DNA of 64,000 nucleotides from Georgfuchsia toluolica (GCF_907163265.1 NZ_CAJQUM010000001.1:3224001-3288000); one strand, 5' to 3'; positions 18,082 through 27,957 are shown, numbered from the stretch's first letter. The notes: generated by a model from the sequence alone, not told the origin. Made by a program: numbers and translations.

Positions 18082-19320
18082 TCATTTATGCATCGCGACT
18101 CTGCCGAGATCCCAGATCGGCAGGAAGATGCCCAGCGCCAGGATCAGCACCATGACTCCAAGCATGACGATCAGGATCGGCTCGATCTGCTGAGCGAGAG
18201 TCTTGAGCTCATATTCGACCTCGTTCTGGTACATGCCGCCGATCTCTTCCATCATCTCGTCCAGTGCCCCGGATTCCTCGCCGACCGCGATCATCTGCAA
18301 TACCACGGGCGTAAACACGCCGGCGCCGATCGACGCCCGCAGCAGGGATTCGCCGCGCTCGATGCTGTCGCGCATGCGCTCCACCTTGTCCGCGATGTAG
18401 GCGTTGTCCATGGTGTTGGCGACGGTGGTCATGGCCTGGATGATCGGCACGCCGGAACGCGAGGCAAGCGCGAAGCTGCGGGCAAAGCGGGCAAGCGTGG
18501 CCTTGTGGATGATCTTTCCGGCGATCGGAATGCGGAGTTTTATCCTGTCCCACTCGTAGTGGCCGGCGGTCGTCGCTACCCAGCCGCGGAATGCGGCGCC
18601 CGCCACGGCAATGGCGCCAATGAGGATGTACCACCAATGCACCGTGAAATTCGAGAAGCCGATGAGGATGCGCGTCAGCAACGGCAACTCGGCGCCGAAG
18701 CCGGCGAACACCTTGGCGAAGGCTGGTATGACAAATATATTCACGACGAACAGGGCGACCGCCATCGCCGCCACGACGAAGCTCGGGTAGCGCAACGCCG
18801 ACTTGACCTGCTCGCGCATGAGGCGCTCGAACTCCAGGTGGTCGAACAGGCGCAGGAATACTTCCTCCAGCCGCCCCGTCATTTCGCCGACGCGCACCAT
18901 GGAAAGATAGAACCCGGAAAATACCGTGGGGTGGCGCGCCATCGAGAGGGAGAGTTCGCGGCCGCTGTCGAGGCTGGTGCGGATCTGGCCCAGCACTTTT
19001 TTCATCGCCTGATTGACGGCGGACTCCTGCAGACCGGCCAAGGCCCGCATGATGGGAATGCCAGCCTTCAGCAGGGTATGGATCTGGCGCGTAAACAGCA
19101 GCACATCGACGTGCCGGATACGGTCGCCGAACAAATCGAAGCCGCCGCTGGCGCCCGCTTCCGCCGTTTCCTTTGCGCCCGCCAGTGCAGGCTTGATCTC
19201 CAGCGGCGTAATGCCGCTGGAAAACAGCAGATCGGCCACGGCGCTCGACGTGGCGCCCTCCAGCGAACCGTTAACCAGTTCGCCGGCGCTATTGCGGCCG
19301 CTATACGAGAATGCCGGCAC
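18082..19320 (-). CDS. mshG: MSHA inner-membrane platform protein MshG (GspF/PilC family)
   Basis: A 412-residue type II secretion F-family protein. It has two repeated F domains (about 70-195 and 275-395), each with the family pattern (FTRQIHTLLKAGIPIMRALA; FARSFALASRSGVPIIQAM) and three transmembrane helices overall. VGEESGALDEMM and VGEMTGRLEEVF are the paired signature turns. It sits 2 bp after mshE and works with that ATPase to extrude pilin. Confidence 0.94.
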   Translation of the reverse strand: MPAFSYSGRNSAGELVNGSLEGATSSAVADLLFSSGITPLEIKPALAGAKETAEAGASGGFDLFGDRIRHVDVLLFTRQIHTLLKAGIPIMRALAGLQESAVNQAMKKVLGQIRTSLDSGRELSLSMARHPTVFSGFYLSMVRVGEMTGRLEEVFLRLFDHLEFERLMREQVKSALRYPSFVVAAMAVALFVVNIFVIPAFAKVFAGFGAELPLLTRILIGFSNFTVHWWYILIGAIAVAGAAFRGWVATTAGHYEWDRIKLRIPIAGKIIHKATLARFARSFALASRSGVPIIQAMTTVANTMDNAYIADKVERMRDSIERGESLLRASIGAGVFTPVVLQMIAVGEESGALDEMMEEIGGMYQNEVEYELKTLAQQIEPILIVMLGVMVLILALGIFLPIWDLGRVAMHK

Positions 19321-19322
19321 GT

Positions 19323-21032
19323 TTATTCTTCAAGCTGGTTGCTGATGCGCATGGCTTCGCTGACCGTGGTCCTGCCTTCCAGCACCAGACGCACGGCATC
19401 GCGGCGCAAGGTATTGCCGGCCATCTGTTCGCGACCGAGGCGGATGAACTCATGCGGATCGCCCTGGTTGGCAGCCGCGACCAGGGCGTTGGTCATTTCC
19501 AGAAATTCATAGACGGCCTGACGGCCCTGATAGCCGGTGTTGGAACAATGGGCGCAACCTGTGCCATGTTTATAGTCTTTACTGTCAACCTGGTCGCCGA
19601 CTTCGTAGCGCAGCCATTCGCGTTCATGCGGCTCCAGCTCATGCGGCGCCGAGCAGTTCTGACAGATCACGCGCACCAGGCGCTGCGCCAATACCATGTG
19701 GATGGACAGTGCCACCATGTAAGATGGAACCCCCATGTCGAGCAGCCGGATCGGCGTCGACAAGGCATCGTTGGTATGCAGTGTGGATAGAACCATATGG
19801 CCGGTCATGGCGGCGCGCATGCCGATTTCGGCAGTGTCCTCATCCCGCATTTCGCCGACGAGGATGATGTCCGGATCCTGGCGCAGCGCGGAACGCAACA
19901 CGCGCGAGAAACTCAGGTCAATCTTCTCATGCACCTGCACCTGATTGATGCCCGGCAGGCGATATTCGACCGGATCTTCGACGGTGATGATTTTCATTTC
20001 CGGCGAGTTGAGTTCGTTCAACGCCGCATACAGCGTGGTGGTCTTGCCGGAGCCGGTCGGACCGGTGACCAGCACGATGCCCGACGGCCGGCTGATGGCA
20101 CGGCGAAAGCGCTCCAGCACATGGGGCGGCATGCTCAGCCGATCCAGTTCCAGCAGTCCGGTATTTTGCGCCAGCAAGCGCATGACTACCGACTCGCCAT
20201 ACTGGTTCGGCATGGTCGAGATACGAACGTCGACCGCCTGCCCGCGCAGCTTGATGTTGAAGCGCCCGTCCTGCGGCAGGCGCTTCTCCGAAATATCGAG
20301 GTTGGACATCAGTTTCAGGCGCAGCACCAGGGCGGTGGCGATCTTGCTGTCGGCCTCGGTCTGGATATGCAGCACGCCGTCGATGCGAAAGCGGATCAGC
20401 AGAGATTTTTCCTGCGGTTCGACATGGATGTCGGAAGCCCGGGTTTTCTGCGCTTCTTCGAATATTGTCTGCAGCAGTTTGACCACCGGTGCATCTTCGG
20501 CCCCCGGCGCAAGCCCCACCACGGTGCCGAACTCGACCGGGACGTTGCCCATCTCCTGGGTTAACTCCTTGGCCAATCCGGAAATCTCTTCGGTGCGCCG
20601 GTAAATGCGGTCCAGCAGCGGCATCAACTGGCTTTCGACGATCACGGCCTGTTCGATCTCGCGTCTGACGATACGGGAAACCTCATCGTAGGCGACGATG
20701 TCGGTTGGATCGGCAAAACCAATCCGCAATATGCCGTTTCTTTCGCCGAGCACCAGTGCACGGAAACGTCGCGCCGGAACCTCGGGCAGCAGCTTGATCA
20801 GATTGACATCCGGGTTGAATGTGCGCAGATTGACGTAGTCGCACTTCAACTGGCGTGCCAGAGCCTTGCCGATCATTTCCTCCGTCACATAACCGCTGTC
20901 GACAAAAATGCGGCCCAGCTTGCGGCCATTGCGTTTTTGTTCCGCCAGCGCCAGCTTGATTTGTTCCTCAGTCAACAGGCCCTGCTGAAGCAGTAAATCG
21001 CCAAGACGGATTCGCTCCGGGGGACTTGCCAT
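19323..21032 (-). CDS. mshE: MSHA pilus extension ATPase MshE with c-di-GMP-binding MshEN domain
   Basis: A 569-residue GspE/PilB-type ATPase. The N-terminus shows two 24-residue MshEN motifs, at about 9-32 (starts [12 protein letters not shown]) and 38-61 (starts [12 protein letters not shown]), separated by exactly five residues; this is the known c-di-GMP-binding layout. Walker A is GPTGSGKT (about 324-331). [37 protein letters not shown] and a C-terminal zinc tetracysteine (CQNC, CAHC) follow. It is the first gene of the msh run, so pilus extension here is expected to respond to c-di-GMP. Confidence 0.95.
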   Translation of the reverse strand: MASPPERIRLGDLLLQQGLLTEEQIKLALAEQKRNGRKLGRIFVDSGYVTEEMIGKALARQLKCDYVNLRTFNPDVNLIKLLPEVPARRFRALVLGERNGILRIGFADPTDIVAYDEVSRIVRREIEQAVIVESQLMPLLDRIYRRTEEISGLAKELTQEMGNVPVEFGTVVGLAPGAEDAPVVKLLQTIFEEAQKTRASDIHVEPQEKSLLIRFRIDGVLHIQTEADSKIATALVLRLKLMSNLDISEKRLPQDGRFNIKLRGQAVDVRISTMPNQYGESVVMRLLAQNTGLLELDRLSMPPHVLERFRRAISRPSGIVLVTGPTGSGKTTTLYAALNELNSPEMKIITVEDPVEYRLPGINQVQVHEKIDLSFSRVLRSALRQDPDIILVGEMRDEDTAEIGMRAAMTGHMVLSTLHTNDALSTPIRLLDMGVPSYMVALSIHMVLAQRLVRVICQNCSAPHELEPHEREWLRYEVGDQVDSKDYKHGTGCAHCSNTGYQGRQAVYEFLEMTNALVAAANQGDPHEFIRLGREQMAGNTLRRDAVRLVLEGRTTVSEAMRISNQLEE

Positions 21033-21112
21033 CTACAATCTCCAATTTGGTGCTGCGGCGCCGGGCCAACCATCCAATTCCTGCACGAAAACCCATTCTA
21101 GCAACTAAGTAT

Positions 21113-21577
21113 ATGTTCCATATCGTTCTATATCAGCCTGAAATCCCCCCCAATACAGGCAATGTCGTCCGTCTGGCTGCCAACGCAGGATGCATTTTGC
21201 ATCTTGTTGAGCCGCTCGGGTTCGACATCAGCGACAGGGCGGTACGCCGCGCCGGCCTCGATTACGCGGAGTTCACACAAGTGCGGGTTCACCGCGATTG
21301 GTCGAGTTGCCGTAAAGCGCTGCAAGGCCGGCGCATGTTTGCCTTGACCACCAAGGGCCATGCAAATGTCTTTGCGACAAAATTTTCAGCGGGCGATGTG
21401 TTCGTGTTCGGCCCCGAATCTCGCGGCCTGCCAGCACAAACGCTGGAAGACATCGGCGCCGGAAACAACCTGCGCCTGCCGATGATGCCGAACTGCCGCA
21501 GCCTGAACCTTTCCAACGCCGTCGCGGTGACGGTGTATGAGGCATGGCGGCAGGTGGGATTTGAAAAAGGCGTTTAA
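21113..21577 (+). CDS. trmL: tRNA (cytidine/uridine-2'-O-)-methyltransferase TrmL
   Basis: A 154-residue SPOUT methyltransferase that modifies the wobble base of leucine tRNAs. The start [20 protein letters not shown] is the family N-terminus. The knot region has [10 protein letters not shown] and [20 protein letters not shown]. The frame stays open 29 codons upstream, but that part is not conserved. It is divergent from mshE, with an 80-bp gap. Confidence 0.95.
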   Translation: MFHIVLYQPEIPPNTGNVVRLAANAGCILHLVEPLGFDISDRAVRRAGLDYAEFTQVRVHRDWSSCRKALQGRRMFALTTKGHANVFATKFSAGDVFVFGPESRGLPAQTLEDIGAGNNLRLPMMPNCRSLNLSNAVAVTVYEAWRQVGFEKGV

Positions 21578-21726
21578 CCGTGGCGACACGGCGAGCACGG
21601 CGAAAGACAAAAGCATTAATTACGGAGGGCTAACTAGCTGCTTTTTGCCTTTCTTTTATTCGGGTTTTCTTGGTTTTCGCCGGCCCACGGGGATTTCCTT
21701 TGGTCATGCTCGCCGTGTCACCGTGG
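21578..21726. repeat. Intergenic inverted repeat between trmL and gpsA
   Basis: The ends (CCGTGGCGACACGGCGAGCA at 21578-21597 and its near-complement at 21707-21726, 17 of 20 matching) enclose about 110 bp. The right part carries the module CCCACGGGGATTTCCTTTGG, which also appears at 35663 and, inverted, at 45408. It lies between converging genes and may act as a terminator. Confidence 0.8.
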
Positions 21727-21730
21727 TGAA

Positions 21731-22708
21731 TTATTCAATTTTTGCTTCGCGCGCCATCAACTGCCCAACCGCGTCGCTTGGCGCGAGTCTGCCATCGAGC
21801 ACGGCAATCACGGTTCTGGTGATGGGCATGTCGATGCCGAGCTGCTCGGCGCGCAGCGCCACCTCGCGCGCCGCCGGCACGCCTTCCGCGACATGACCGA
21901 GTTCGCGCGTGACCTGCTCCAGCGGCGTGCCGGATGCCAGTGCGAATCCGACGCGGCGGTTGCGCGACAGGTCACCGGTGCAGGTCAGGATGAGATCGCC
22001 GACGCCGGTCAGGCCCATGAAGGTTTCGCTGCGCGCGCCGAGCGCGACGCCGAAGCGGGTGATTTCGGCCAGACCGCGGGTCACCAGCGCGGCGCGGGCG
22101 TTCAAGCCGAGGCCGAGGCCGTCGCTGATGCCGGTGGCGATGGCGAGCACATTTTTCACCGCGCCGCCCACCTCCGCGCCGATCAGATCGTCGTTGGCGT
22201 AAATGCGCATGCTGCTGCCATGCAGCGCGTTTGCCATGTTCATGGCAAACGCAGCGTCATGCGATGCGAGAACTACGGCAGTGGGCAGGCCACGCGCCAC
22301 TTCCTCGGCGAAACTGGGCCCGGTCAACACGCCGCTGGCAGCGCCGGGATGTACTTCCGCTGCCACCTGATGCGGCAACAGGGCAGTGCCGGCTTCCAGT
22401 CCCTTGCAGACCCAGAGTAGCGGCACCCGTGGCGCCAACCGTTGGAGAGAAAGCAGGGAGGAACGCAGGCCAGCCACCGGAGTGGCGATCAGGAACAGAT
22501 CGGCGTCTGCCGCATCGGCGATGGCCGCCACGGCGACGATTGCTTGCGGCAACTGGTGGCCGGGCAGATAACGTGCGTTTTCGTGTGTCTGATTGATTGC
22601 AGCGGCGTGCGCGGCATCATCCGCGATCAGCGTCATCGCATGGCGCTGGGCGAAGTTGATCGCCAGTGCCGTGCCCCACGCTCCGGCACCGATCACCGTG
22701 ATCTTCAA
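21731..22708 (-). CDS. gpsA: Glycerol-3-phosphate dehydrogenase [NAD(P)+] GpsA
   Basis: About 325 residues. It reduces dihydroxyacetone phosphate to sn-glycerol 3-phosphate for phospholipids. The Rossmann motif [12 protein letters not shown] is at the N-terminus, with [17 protein letters not shown], the active-site lysine in [14 protein letters not shown], and [20 protein letters not shown]. No ATG lies at the expected place; the TTG at 22708 gives the normal (M)KITVIG start, while a GTG four codons upstream (22720) or a TTG at 22738 are alternatives. It sits downstream of the SH3-secB-grxC group on the same strand. Confidence 0.94.
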   Translation of the reverse strand: MKITVIGAGAWGTALAINFAQRHAMTLIADDAAHAAAINQTHENARYLPGHQLPQAIVAVAAIADAADADLFLIATPVAGLRSSLLSLQRLAPRVPLLWVCKGLEAGTALLPHQVAAEVHPGAASGVLTGPSFAEEVARGLPTAVVLASHDAAFAMNMANALHGSSMRIYANDDLIGAEVGGAVKNVLAIATGISDGLGLGLNARAALVTRGLAEITRFGVALGARSETFMGLTGVGDLILTCTGDLSRNRRVGFALASGTPLEQVTRELGHVAEGVPAAREVALRAEQLGIDMPITRTVIAVLDGRLAPSDAVGQLMAREAKIE

Positions 22709-22737
22709 ACCGAAAACCACCCGAGGTTCAAGGTCCA

Positions 22738-22815
22738 ATGTTCATGATGCAAGATGCAAGATTCAAGATGCAAGTTACCACCTTGCCCCTTGAATCTTGG
22801 ACCTTGAATCTTTGT
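22738..22815. repeat. Short-period and inverted repeat before gpsA
   Basis: This stretch repeats ATGCAAG several times and contains AAGATTCAAG (22758-22767) facing CTTGAATCTT (22789-22798), with a second CTTGAATC just after. It lies between the SH3 gene and gpsA and could fold as a hairpin. Confidence 0.7.
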
Positions 22816-22822
22816 TTTCAAT

Positions 22823-23257
22823 TCACAACCCCCAGACTTGGGATGCTTTGACGAAGCCGCTCTGGCCGTCGCGATGTTTCACCTTGGCCCAGCCCGGCGG
22901 ACCGGCCTCGACCAGGTCGAGCACGACATTCTTCTCGGCGGAAAACACGATAGTGCTTTTGTCATTGGCCTCGGCGCGGATGTCGGCCTTGTCGACCCGC
23001 ACCAGCAGGGTACGTGCAGATGACAGCAGCTGCGCTTCGATCCAGGCCATGTTGCCGCCGTTGTCGCGCACCTTGATCCAGTTTTCCTGAGCCAGTACGA
23101 CTTCAACCGGGCTGCCGCGGGCAATGATGAAATGCTTGACGCCCTTGCTTGACGGCGCGTCGTAGAGCACCGCATTGTCGCTGACGGAGCGGTAGTCCAA
23201 GGCAAAGGCCGGTACCGAAAGCGCAAACCCCAGCGAAAGGACGGCCAGCGTTCGCAT
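22823..23257 (-). CDS. SH3 domain-containing exported protein
   Basis: A 144-residue protein with a signal peptide (LAVLSLGFALSVPAFA) followed by bacterial SH3-like segments (YDAPSSKGVKHFIIARGSP; DIRAEANDKSTIVFSAEKNV; WAKVKHRDGQSGFV). Such domains often bind peptidoglycan or act in stress sensing. It lies 3 bp after secB, so probably in one transcript with it. No specific function can be given. Confidence 0.85.
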   Translation of the reverse strand: MRTLAVLSLGFALSVPAFALDYRSVSDNAVLYDAPSSKGVKHFIIARGSPVEVVLAQENWIKVRDNGGNMAWIEAQLLSSARTLLVRVDKADIRAEANDKSTIVFSAEKNVVLDLVEAGPPGWAKVKHRDGQSGFVKASQVWGL

Positions 23258-23260
23258 GTT

Positions 23261-23719
23261 TTACTGGACTTGGGCCGGCGCTGGCTGCGCCGCTTGCGCG
23301 GCGTGTTGCTGGTACAGCGCCTCGAAATTGACCGGGGCCAGCAGCACGGGAGGGAAACCGGCGCGGTTGATGGTCTCGGAAACGACTTCGCGCAGGTAGG
23401 GGAACAGGATCGTCGGGCAGGTCACACCAAGAATCGGATCGATGCTTTCCTGCGGCACGTTGCGGATCCCGAAAATGCCGCCCTGGCCGGCTTCAACGAG
23501 GAAGTAAGTCTTGTCCTCGTGCTTGGCCGTCACGGTGACGGTCAGCACCACGTTGTAGAGTCCCTCGCTGACGGTATTTGCCGCACTGTGCAGTTCAATG
23601 CTGATGTTCGGCCCGGCCTGTTCGAGGAACACGGCGGGTGCGTTGGGCACCTCCAGTGACAAATCCTTGACGTAAAGCTTTTCGATGCTGAAGGCGGGCT
23701 GTTGTTCTTGATCGCTCAT
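23261..23719 (-). CDS. secB: Protein-export chaperone SecB
   Basis: A 152-residue cytosolic chaperone that hands unfolded preproteins to SecA. The start MSDQEQQPAFSIEKLYVKDL is typical of betaproteobacteria. Family marks are EVPNAPAVFLEQ, QGGIFGIRNVP and CPTILFPYLREVVSETINRAGFPPVLLAPVNFEALY. The frame is open 37 codons upstream but not SecB-like there. The C-terminus is Ala/Gln/Pro-rich. The order rhodanese-grxC-secB is common in betaproteobacteria. Confidence 0.97.
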   Translation of the reverse strand: MSDQEQQPAFSIEKLYVKDLSLEVPNAPAVFLEQAGPNISIELHSAANTVSEGLYNVVLTVTVTAKHEDKTYFLVEAGQGGIFGIRNVPQESIDPILGVTCPTILFPYLREVVSETINRAGFPPVLLAPVNFEALYQQHAAQAAQPAPAQVQ

Positions 23720-23753
23720 GGGAAAAGACCGTTTGGGTAAATGGAGAAGAATA

Positions 23754-24017
23754 TTACGACATTTGTGACAACAGAGAATCGAGCTTGCCGGCGTGGTCGA
23801 GCGCGTACAGTTCGTCGCAACCGCCGACATGGGTGGCGCCGATGAAAATCTGTGGCACCGTGCGCTGGCCGGTTTTTTCCATCATTTCCTGGCGCCGCGC
23901 GGGATCGAGATCGACGCGGACCTTTTCGATATCGGTCGCGCCCTTGTGCCGTAGCAGTTGTTCGGCACGGATGCAGAACGGACACACGGCGGTGGCATAC
24001 ATCAGGATTTTCGCCAC
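23754..24017 (-). CDS. grxC: Glutaredoxin 3 GrxC
   Basis: An 87-residue dithiol glutaredoxin. The active site is CPFC in KILMYATAVCPFC, with TVPQIFIG and GGCDEL as the glutathione-binding parts. The start is the GTG five codons before MYATAV, giving the usual (M)AK N-terminus. The gene begins 5 bp after the rhodanese gene ends and lies 34 bp before secB. Confidence 0.95.
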   Translation of the reverse strand: MAKILMYATAVCPFCIRAEQLLRHKGATDIEKVRVDLDPARRQEMMEKTGQRTVPQIFIGATHVGGCDELYALDHAGKLDSLLSQMS

Positions 24018-24022
24018 GATGA

Positions 24023-24433
24023 TTACGACTTTCTGGTCAAGGGCAGGCCGGCTTCGGACCATGCCGCGATGCCGCCCGCCAGGTTGAATACCTTTTCAAA
24101 GCCGGCCTTTTCGAGCTTTGCTGCCGCGGTCTGTCCGCGGCTGCCCATGGCACAGCAAACGATCACCGGCGTCTGCTTGAACTTCTCGATCTCGACCAGA
24201 CGCTTGTCGAACTGGGTAAGCGCGAGATGGCGCGCATTGGCGATATGGCCGTTATTCCATTCGGATGTTTCACGCACATCGAGCACCAGAGCATCCTCGC
24301 GGTTCATCAACAGCGTGGCCGCGGCGGGTGTCAGGCTCATCTTGTTGCCGCGCAGCAGCGGCCACAGCAGCATGCCGCCGCTGACCAGGGCCGCAACAAC
24401 CCAGTACCATTGATGCCGGATAAATTCGATCAT
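24023..24433 (-). CDS. Membrane-anchored rhodanese-like protein
   Basis: About 136 residues. An N-terminal transmembrane helix (YWVVAALVSGGMLLWPLL) precedes a rhodanese domain with LVLDVRETSEWNNGHIANAR and the active-site loop CCAMGSRG, so the catalytic Cys is present. Start is ATG 24433 (MIEFIRHQWY) or ATG 24451 (MKDRIEM). The frame is open far upstream but there it is the antisense of the envC-like gene and a repeat. It probably transfers sulfur or senses redox state; it is regularly found before grxC-secB. Confidence 0.88.
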   Translation of the reverse strand: MIEFIRHQWYWVVAALVSGGMLLWPLLRGNKMSLTPAAATLLMNREDALVLDVRETSEWNNGHIANARHLALTQFDKRLVEIEKFKQTPVIVCCAMGSRGQTAAAKLEKAGFEKVFNLAGGIAAWSEAGLPLTRKS

Positions 24434-24513
24434 TTCAATTCGGTCTTTCATGTTTCGCCCGGAGGCCTTAGCCGGATCCCGAGCAGATTGGGCCGGTATT
24501 ATAGAATGCCAGC

Positions 24514-24553
24514 CTGTCTCCTCTGTGTCCTCTGTGACCTCTGTGGCGAAAAG
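24514..24553. repeat. CCACAGAGGACACAG-family repeat, single arm (copy 2)
   Basis: The run CTCCTCTGTGTCCTCTGTG followed by ACCTCTGTGGCGAAAAG is one arm of the dispersed repeat. It contains the GTG proposed as the start of the envC-like gene. Confidence 0.75.
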
Positions 24554-25739
24554 ATTTTGCCTTGTTTTTGTACTGAGCCTGCTGGCTGCTGCCATGGCAG
24601 CGCCGATCGATGCCAAGCGCAAGGAACTCAAAACCCTGCAATCGCGTCTCGGCGCCTTGCAAAGCGATCTCACCAGGAACGAGGCGTCGAAGGCCGACGC
24701 CGCCGACAAACTGCGCGACATCGAATCCTCGATTTCGGTCGCCAATCGCAGACTGCGCGGATTGGGCGACAACCGCGCCGCGGTTCTGGCCCAGTTAAGC
24801 GATCTGGAGCGGCAGTCGCAACAACTGGCGGTACAGATCGAGCGCCAGCAGCAACACCTCTCCCGTTTGCTCTACCAGCAGTTTGTGCATGGCAATGACG
24901 ATGCGCTGCATGTGCTGTTGGCGGGTGGCGACCCCAACCAGTCGGCCCGTGAGCGCTATTTCCTCACCTTGCTGTCACGTGAAAAGGCGAATCTGCTGGA
25001 TGAAATGCGCGCTGCCCTGAAGGAAAAAAACCGCCTTGCCGCTGCTGCGCAAGAAAAGAATGAGGAACTCGCCGCCATTGAAAAACAACAGCAGACGGAA
25101 CGCACCGCGCTGCTGGGCCAGCAAAAGGAGCGCCAGATCCTGTTGGCGAAAATTGCCAATCGCATCAAGGCCCAGAAGAAACAGATCGACACCCTCAAGG
25201 GCAACGAGAAGCGCCTGACCAGGCTGATCGACGGCTTGGCGCGGCTCGCCATCCGTCCCAAGGCAAAACGAGCCGTGCCGGGGCCGGCACCCCGGCGCGG
25301 CAAGATCGAACGCGGCCCCGATTTGTCCAATGTCAGCGGCGCTTTCGCCGCGTTGCGCGGCAGATTGCATCTGCCGGTGCGTGGCGCCATTGCCGACCGC
25401 TTCGGTTCGCAGCGCGGCGACCGTGCCACCACCTGGAAGGGAATTTTCATCCGCGCCAGCGAAGGCAGCGATGTCCATGCCGTTGCCGACGGTACCGTTG
25501 TTTATGCCGATTGGTTGCGTGGTTTCGGTAACCTGATGATCGTCGACCATGGCGACGACTTTCTTTCCGTTTATGGCAACAACCAGTCGCTGCTGCGTGA
25601 AGCCGGTCAGGACGTCAAGGCCGGAGAGGCCATCGCAACGGTCGGCGCCAGCGGTGGCGGCGAGGAATCGGGTTTATACTTCGAACTCAGGCATCAGGGC
25701 CAACCCTTCGACCCTTTACGCTGGATAAGCCTGAAGTAA
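24543..25739 (+). CDS. EnvC/NlpD-like murein hydrolase activator, M23 family
   Basis: About 398 residues. It has a signal peptide (CLVFVLSLLAAAMA), then a long coiled coil (about 25-255, with runs such as LKTLQSRLGALQSDL), then a C-terminal M23 (LytM) domain near 295-395 (LHLPVRGAIADRFGSQR, KGIFIRASEGSDVHAVADGT, GLYFELRHQGQPFDP). The HxH zinc pair of active peptidases is degenerate, as in EnvC, which activates amidases at the septum instead of cutting. No ATG fits; the GTG at 24543 lies inside a repeat and gives VAKRF before the signal sequence. ctpA follows 34 bp later. Confidence 0.9.
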   Translation: MAKRFCLVFVLSLLAAAMAAPIDAKRKELKTLQSRLGALQSDLTRNEASKADAADKLRDIESSISVANRRLRGLGDNRAAVLAQLSDLERQSQQLAVQIERQQQHLSRLLYQQFVHGNDDALHVLLAGGDPNQSARERYFLTLLSREKANLLDEMRAALKEKNRLAAAAQEKNEELAAIEKQQQTERTALLGQQKERQILLAKIANRIKAQKKQIDTLKGNEKRLTRLIDGLARLAIRPKAKRAVPGPAPRRGKIERGPDLSNVSGAFAALRGRLHLPVRGAIADRFGSQRGDRATTWKGIFIRASEGSDVHAVADGTVVYADWLRGFGNLMIVDHGDDFLSVYGNNQSLLREAGQDVKAGEAIATVGASGGGEESGLYFELRHQGQPFDPLRWISLK

Positions 25740-25773
25740 TTTACTCTCCCCACTCCCGTTTCAGAGGCTCTCC

Positions 25774-27180
25774 ATGCGCGGCAAGCTGCAAAAAATCGGA
25801 TTTATCGGCATCGGCATCATCGCCGGCATTCTCATCAGCCTGAATTTCTCGGCCAACGCCGGCAAGGAAAGCGCGTCCGCCGCGCTACCGGTTGAAGAGC
25901 TGCGCAGCTTCGCCGATGTCTTCAATGCCATCAAACAGGGCTATGTCGAGCCGGTTGACGACAAGACGCTGATCAACCATGCCATCAGCGGCATGCTGTC
26001 CAACCTCGACCCGCACTCGGCCTACCTTGATGCCGATTCGTTCAAGGAGTTGCAGGTTTCGACGCAGGGCGAGTTCGGCGGTCTTGGTCTCGAAGTCGGC
26101 ATGGAGGACGGTTTCGTCAAGGTGGTCTCGCCAATCGAGGATACCCCGGCCTGGCGCGCCGGAATCAAGGCCGGCGATCTGATCGTCAAGCTCGACGAGG
26201 CCCCGGTGAAAGGCATGACGCTTTCCGAGGCCGTGAAAAAAATGCGCGGCAAACCCAAGACCGACATCACGCTCACCATCCTCCGCAAGGGCGAAAACAA
26301 GCCCATCGTTGCGACACTGACGCGCGAGGTCATCAAGGTGCAAAGCATCAAGTCGAAGCTGATCGAACCAGGCTTCGGCTATGTGCGCATCACCCAGTTC
26401 CAGGAAGAAACCACAAGTGATCTGGTCAAGGCGCTTGACAAGCTGTACAAGGACAAGGAAAACAAGGGTGAGCCGCTACGCGGCCTGATGCTGGATCTGC
26501 GCAACGATCCGGGCGGCCTGCTGAATTCCGCCATCGGCGTATCCGCCGCCTTTCTGCCGGCTGACAGCCTGGTGGTCTCAACCGACGGCCGCACCGATGA
26601 CGCCAAACGCAAATACACGGCGAGCGCGGATGACTACCTGCGCGGCCGCAGGGGCGATCCCCTCAAGCAACTGCCGGGTGGCGTGCGCGATGTGCCTATC
26701 ATCGTGCTGATCAATGGCGGTTCGGCCTCGGCCTCGGAAATTGTTGCCGGTGCGCTGCAGGATCACAAGCGCGCGCTGATACTCGGGACCCAGAGCTTCG
26801 GCAAGGGTTCGGTGCAGACGGTGCTGCCGCTCTCCGCCAACACCGCCATCAAACTCACCACGGCGCGCTATTTCACGCCGAGCGGCCGTTCGATCCAGGC
26901 CAAGGGCATTACGCCGGACGTGATCGTCGAGGCGACGCCCAACGGCGGAGCGCACGAATGGTTGCGTGAAGCGGATCTTGAGCGCCATCTGGTCAATGAC
27001 AAGGATCAATCCAGCGACAAGGAAGACGGCAGGCACCAGACGAAGAAGGCCAAACCGGCGAAGGGCAATCTCGATGAAGAAAATGCGTACAAGCCGATCG
27101 AGTTTGCGTCGAAGGATGACTACCAGATGAGCCAGGCGTTGAACCTGCTGAAAGCCTGGCAGATCATGCAGAAGAAGTGA
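25774..27180 (+). CDS. ctpA: C-terminal processing peptidase CtpA (S41 family)
   Basis: A 468-residue periplasmic serine protease. It has an N-terminal anchor or signal (IGFIGIGIIAGILISLNFSANA), a PDZ domain (about 95-175, EFGGLGLEVGMEDGFVKVVS), and the S41 catalytic Ser in NGGSASASEIVAGALQDHKR with Lys in GTQSFGKGSVQT. The C-terminal tail is charged (KDKDQSSDKEDGRHQ-type). It follows the envC-like gene, a common pairing in cell-wall processing, and precedes moeB by 24 bp. Confidence 0.95.
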   Translation: MRGKLQKIGFIGIGIIAGILISLNFSANAGKESASAALPVEELRSFADVFNAIKQGYVEPVDDKTLINHAISGMLSNLDPHSAYLDADSFKELQVSTQGEFGGLGLEVGMEDGFVKVVSPIEDTPAWRAGIKAGDLIVKLDEAPVKGMTLSEAVKKMRGKPKTDITLTILRKGENKPIVATLTREVIKVQSIKSKLIEPGFGYVRITQFQEETTSDLVKALDKLYKDKENKGEPLRGLMLDLRNDPGGLLNSAIGVSAAFLPADSLVVSTDGRTDDAKRKYTASADDYLRGRRGDPLKQLPGGVRDVPIIVLINGGSASASEIVAGALQDHKRALILGTQSFGKGSVQTVLPLSANTAIKLTTARYFTPSGRSIQAKGITPDVIVEATPNGGAHEWLREADLERHLVNDKDQSSDKEDGRHQTKKAKPAKGNLDEENAYKPIEFASKDDYQMSQALNLLKAWQIMQKK

Positions 27181-27204
27181 CGCGACAGACGGCGTTGTAT
27201 TCCC

Positions 27205-27957
27205 ATGATTGATGACCAGCTCCTGCGCTACAGCCGCCATATCCTGCTGCCGCAGATCGGCATTGAAGGCCAGGAGAAGCTGCTCGCGGCACGCGCGCTG
27301 ATTATCGGCGCCGGCGGGCTCGGTTCCCCGGCTGCCCTCTACCTCGCCCCGGCCGGCATCGGTACGCTGGTGCTGGCGGACGGCGACACGGTCGATCTCA
27401 CCAACCTGCAACGCCAGATTCTGCATCGCACCGAGGCGATCGGCATGGCCAAGGCTGCATCGGGGCAACGTACGCTCAACGCCATCAATCCGGAATGTCG
27501 TGTGATTGCGCTGCAGGAACGGCTGGAAGGCGACCGCCTTTTTGCCGAAGTCGCACTGGCTGACGTCGTACTCGATTGCAGCGACAACTTCGCCACCCGC
27601 CATGCGGTGAACCGCGCCTGTGTTGCCGCGAACAAGCCGCTGGTCTCCGGCGCCGCCATTCGCTTCGATGGACAGGTCGCCGTCTTCGACCCGCGCCTGC
27701 CCGATGCGCCTTGCTATCACTGCCTGTTCCCCGAAGGCGACAATGTCAATCTGGAACGCTGCGCCGTCACCGGCGTCTTCGCCCCGATTACGGGTATCGT
27801 CGGCGCGATGCAGGCGGCCGAAGCGCTGAAGCTGGTTGCCGGCTGCGGCAAATCGCTGGCGGGACGGCTGTTGTTGCTCGACGGCCTGGCAATGGAATGG
27901 CGCTCGATCAAGGTGCCGCGCGATCCGGACTGTACGGTGTGCAAACAGCGTCCCTGA
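27205..27957 (+). CDS. moeB: HesA/MoeB/ThiF family sulfur-carrier adenylyltransferase
   Basis: A 250-residue E1-like enzyme that adenylates the C-terminus of a small sulfur carrier (MoaD or ThiS). The start MIDDQLLRYSRHILLPQIGI is diagnostic. The ATP motif is GAGGLGSPAALYLA, with NLQRQILH, DCSDNFATRHAVN, GQVAVFDP and a zinc site from CYHCLF and CTVC. MoeB and ThiF cannot be split by sequence alone; a mog gene elsewhere in the window (35.7 kb) leans to molybdopterin. Confidence 0.92.
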   Translation: MIDDQLLRYSRHILLPQIGIEGQEKLLAARALIIGAGGLGSPAALYLAPAGIGTLVLADGDTVDLTNLQRQILHRTEAIGMAKAASGQRTLNAINPECRVIALQERLEGDRLFAEVALADVVLDCSDNFATRHAVNRACVAANKPLVSGAAIRFDGQVAVFDPRLPDAPCYHCLFPEGDNVNLERCAVTGVFAPITGIVGAMQAAEALKLVAGCGKSLAGRLLLLDGLAMEWRSIKVPRDPDCTVCKQRP

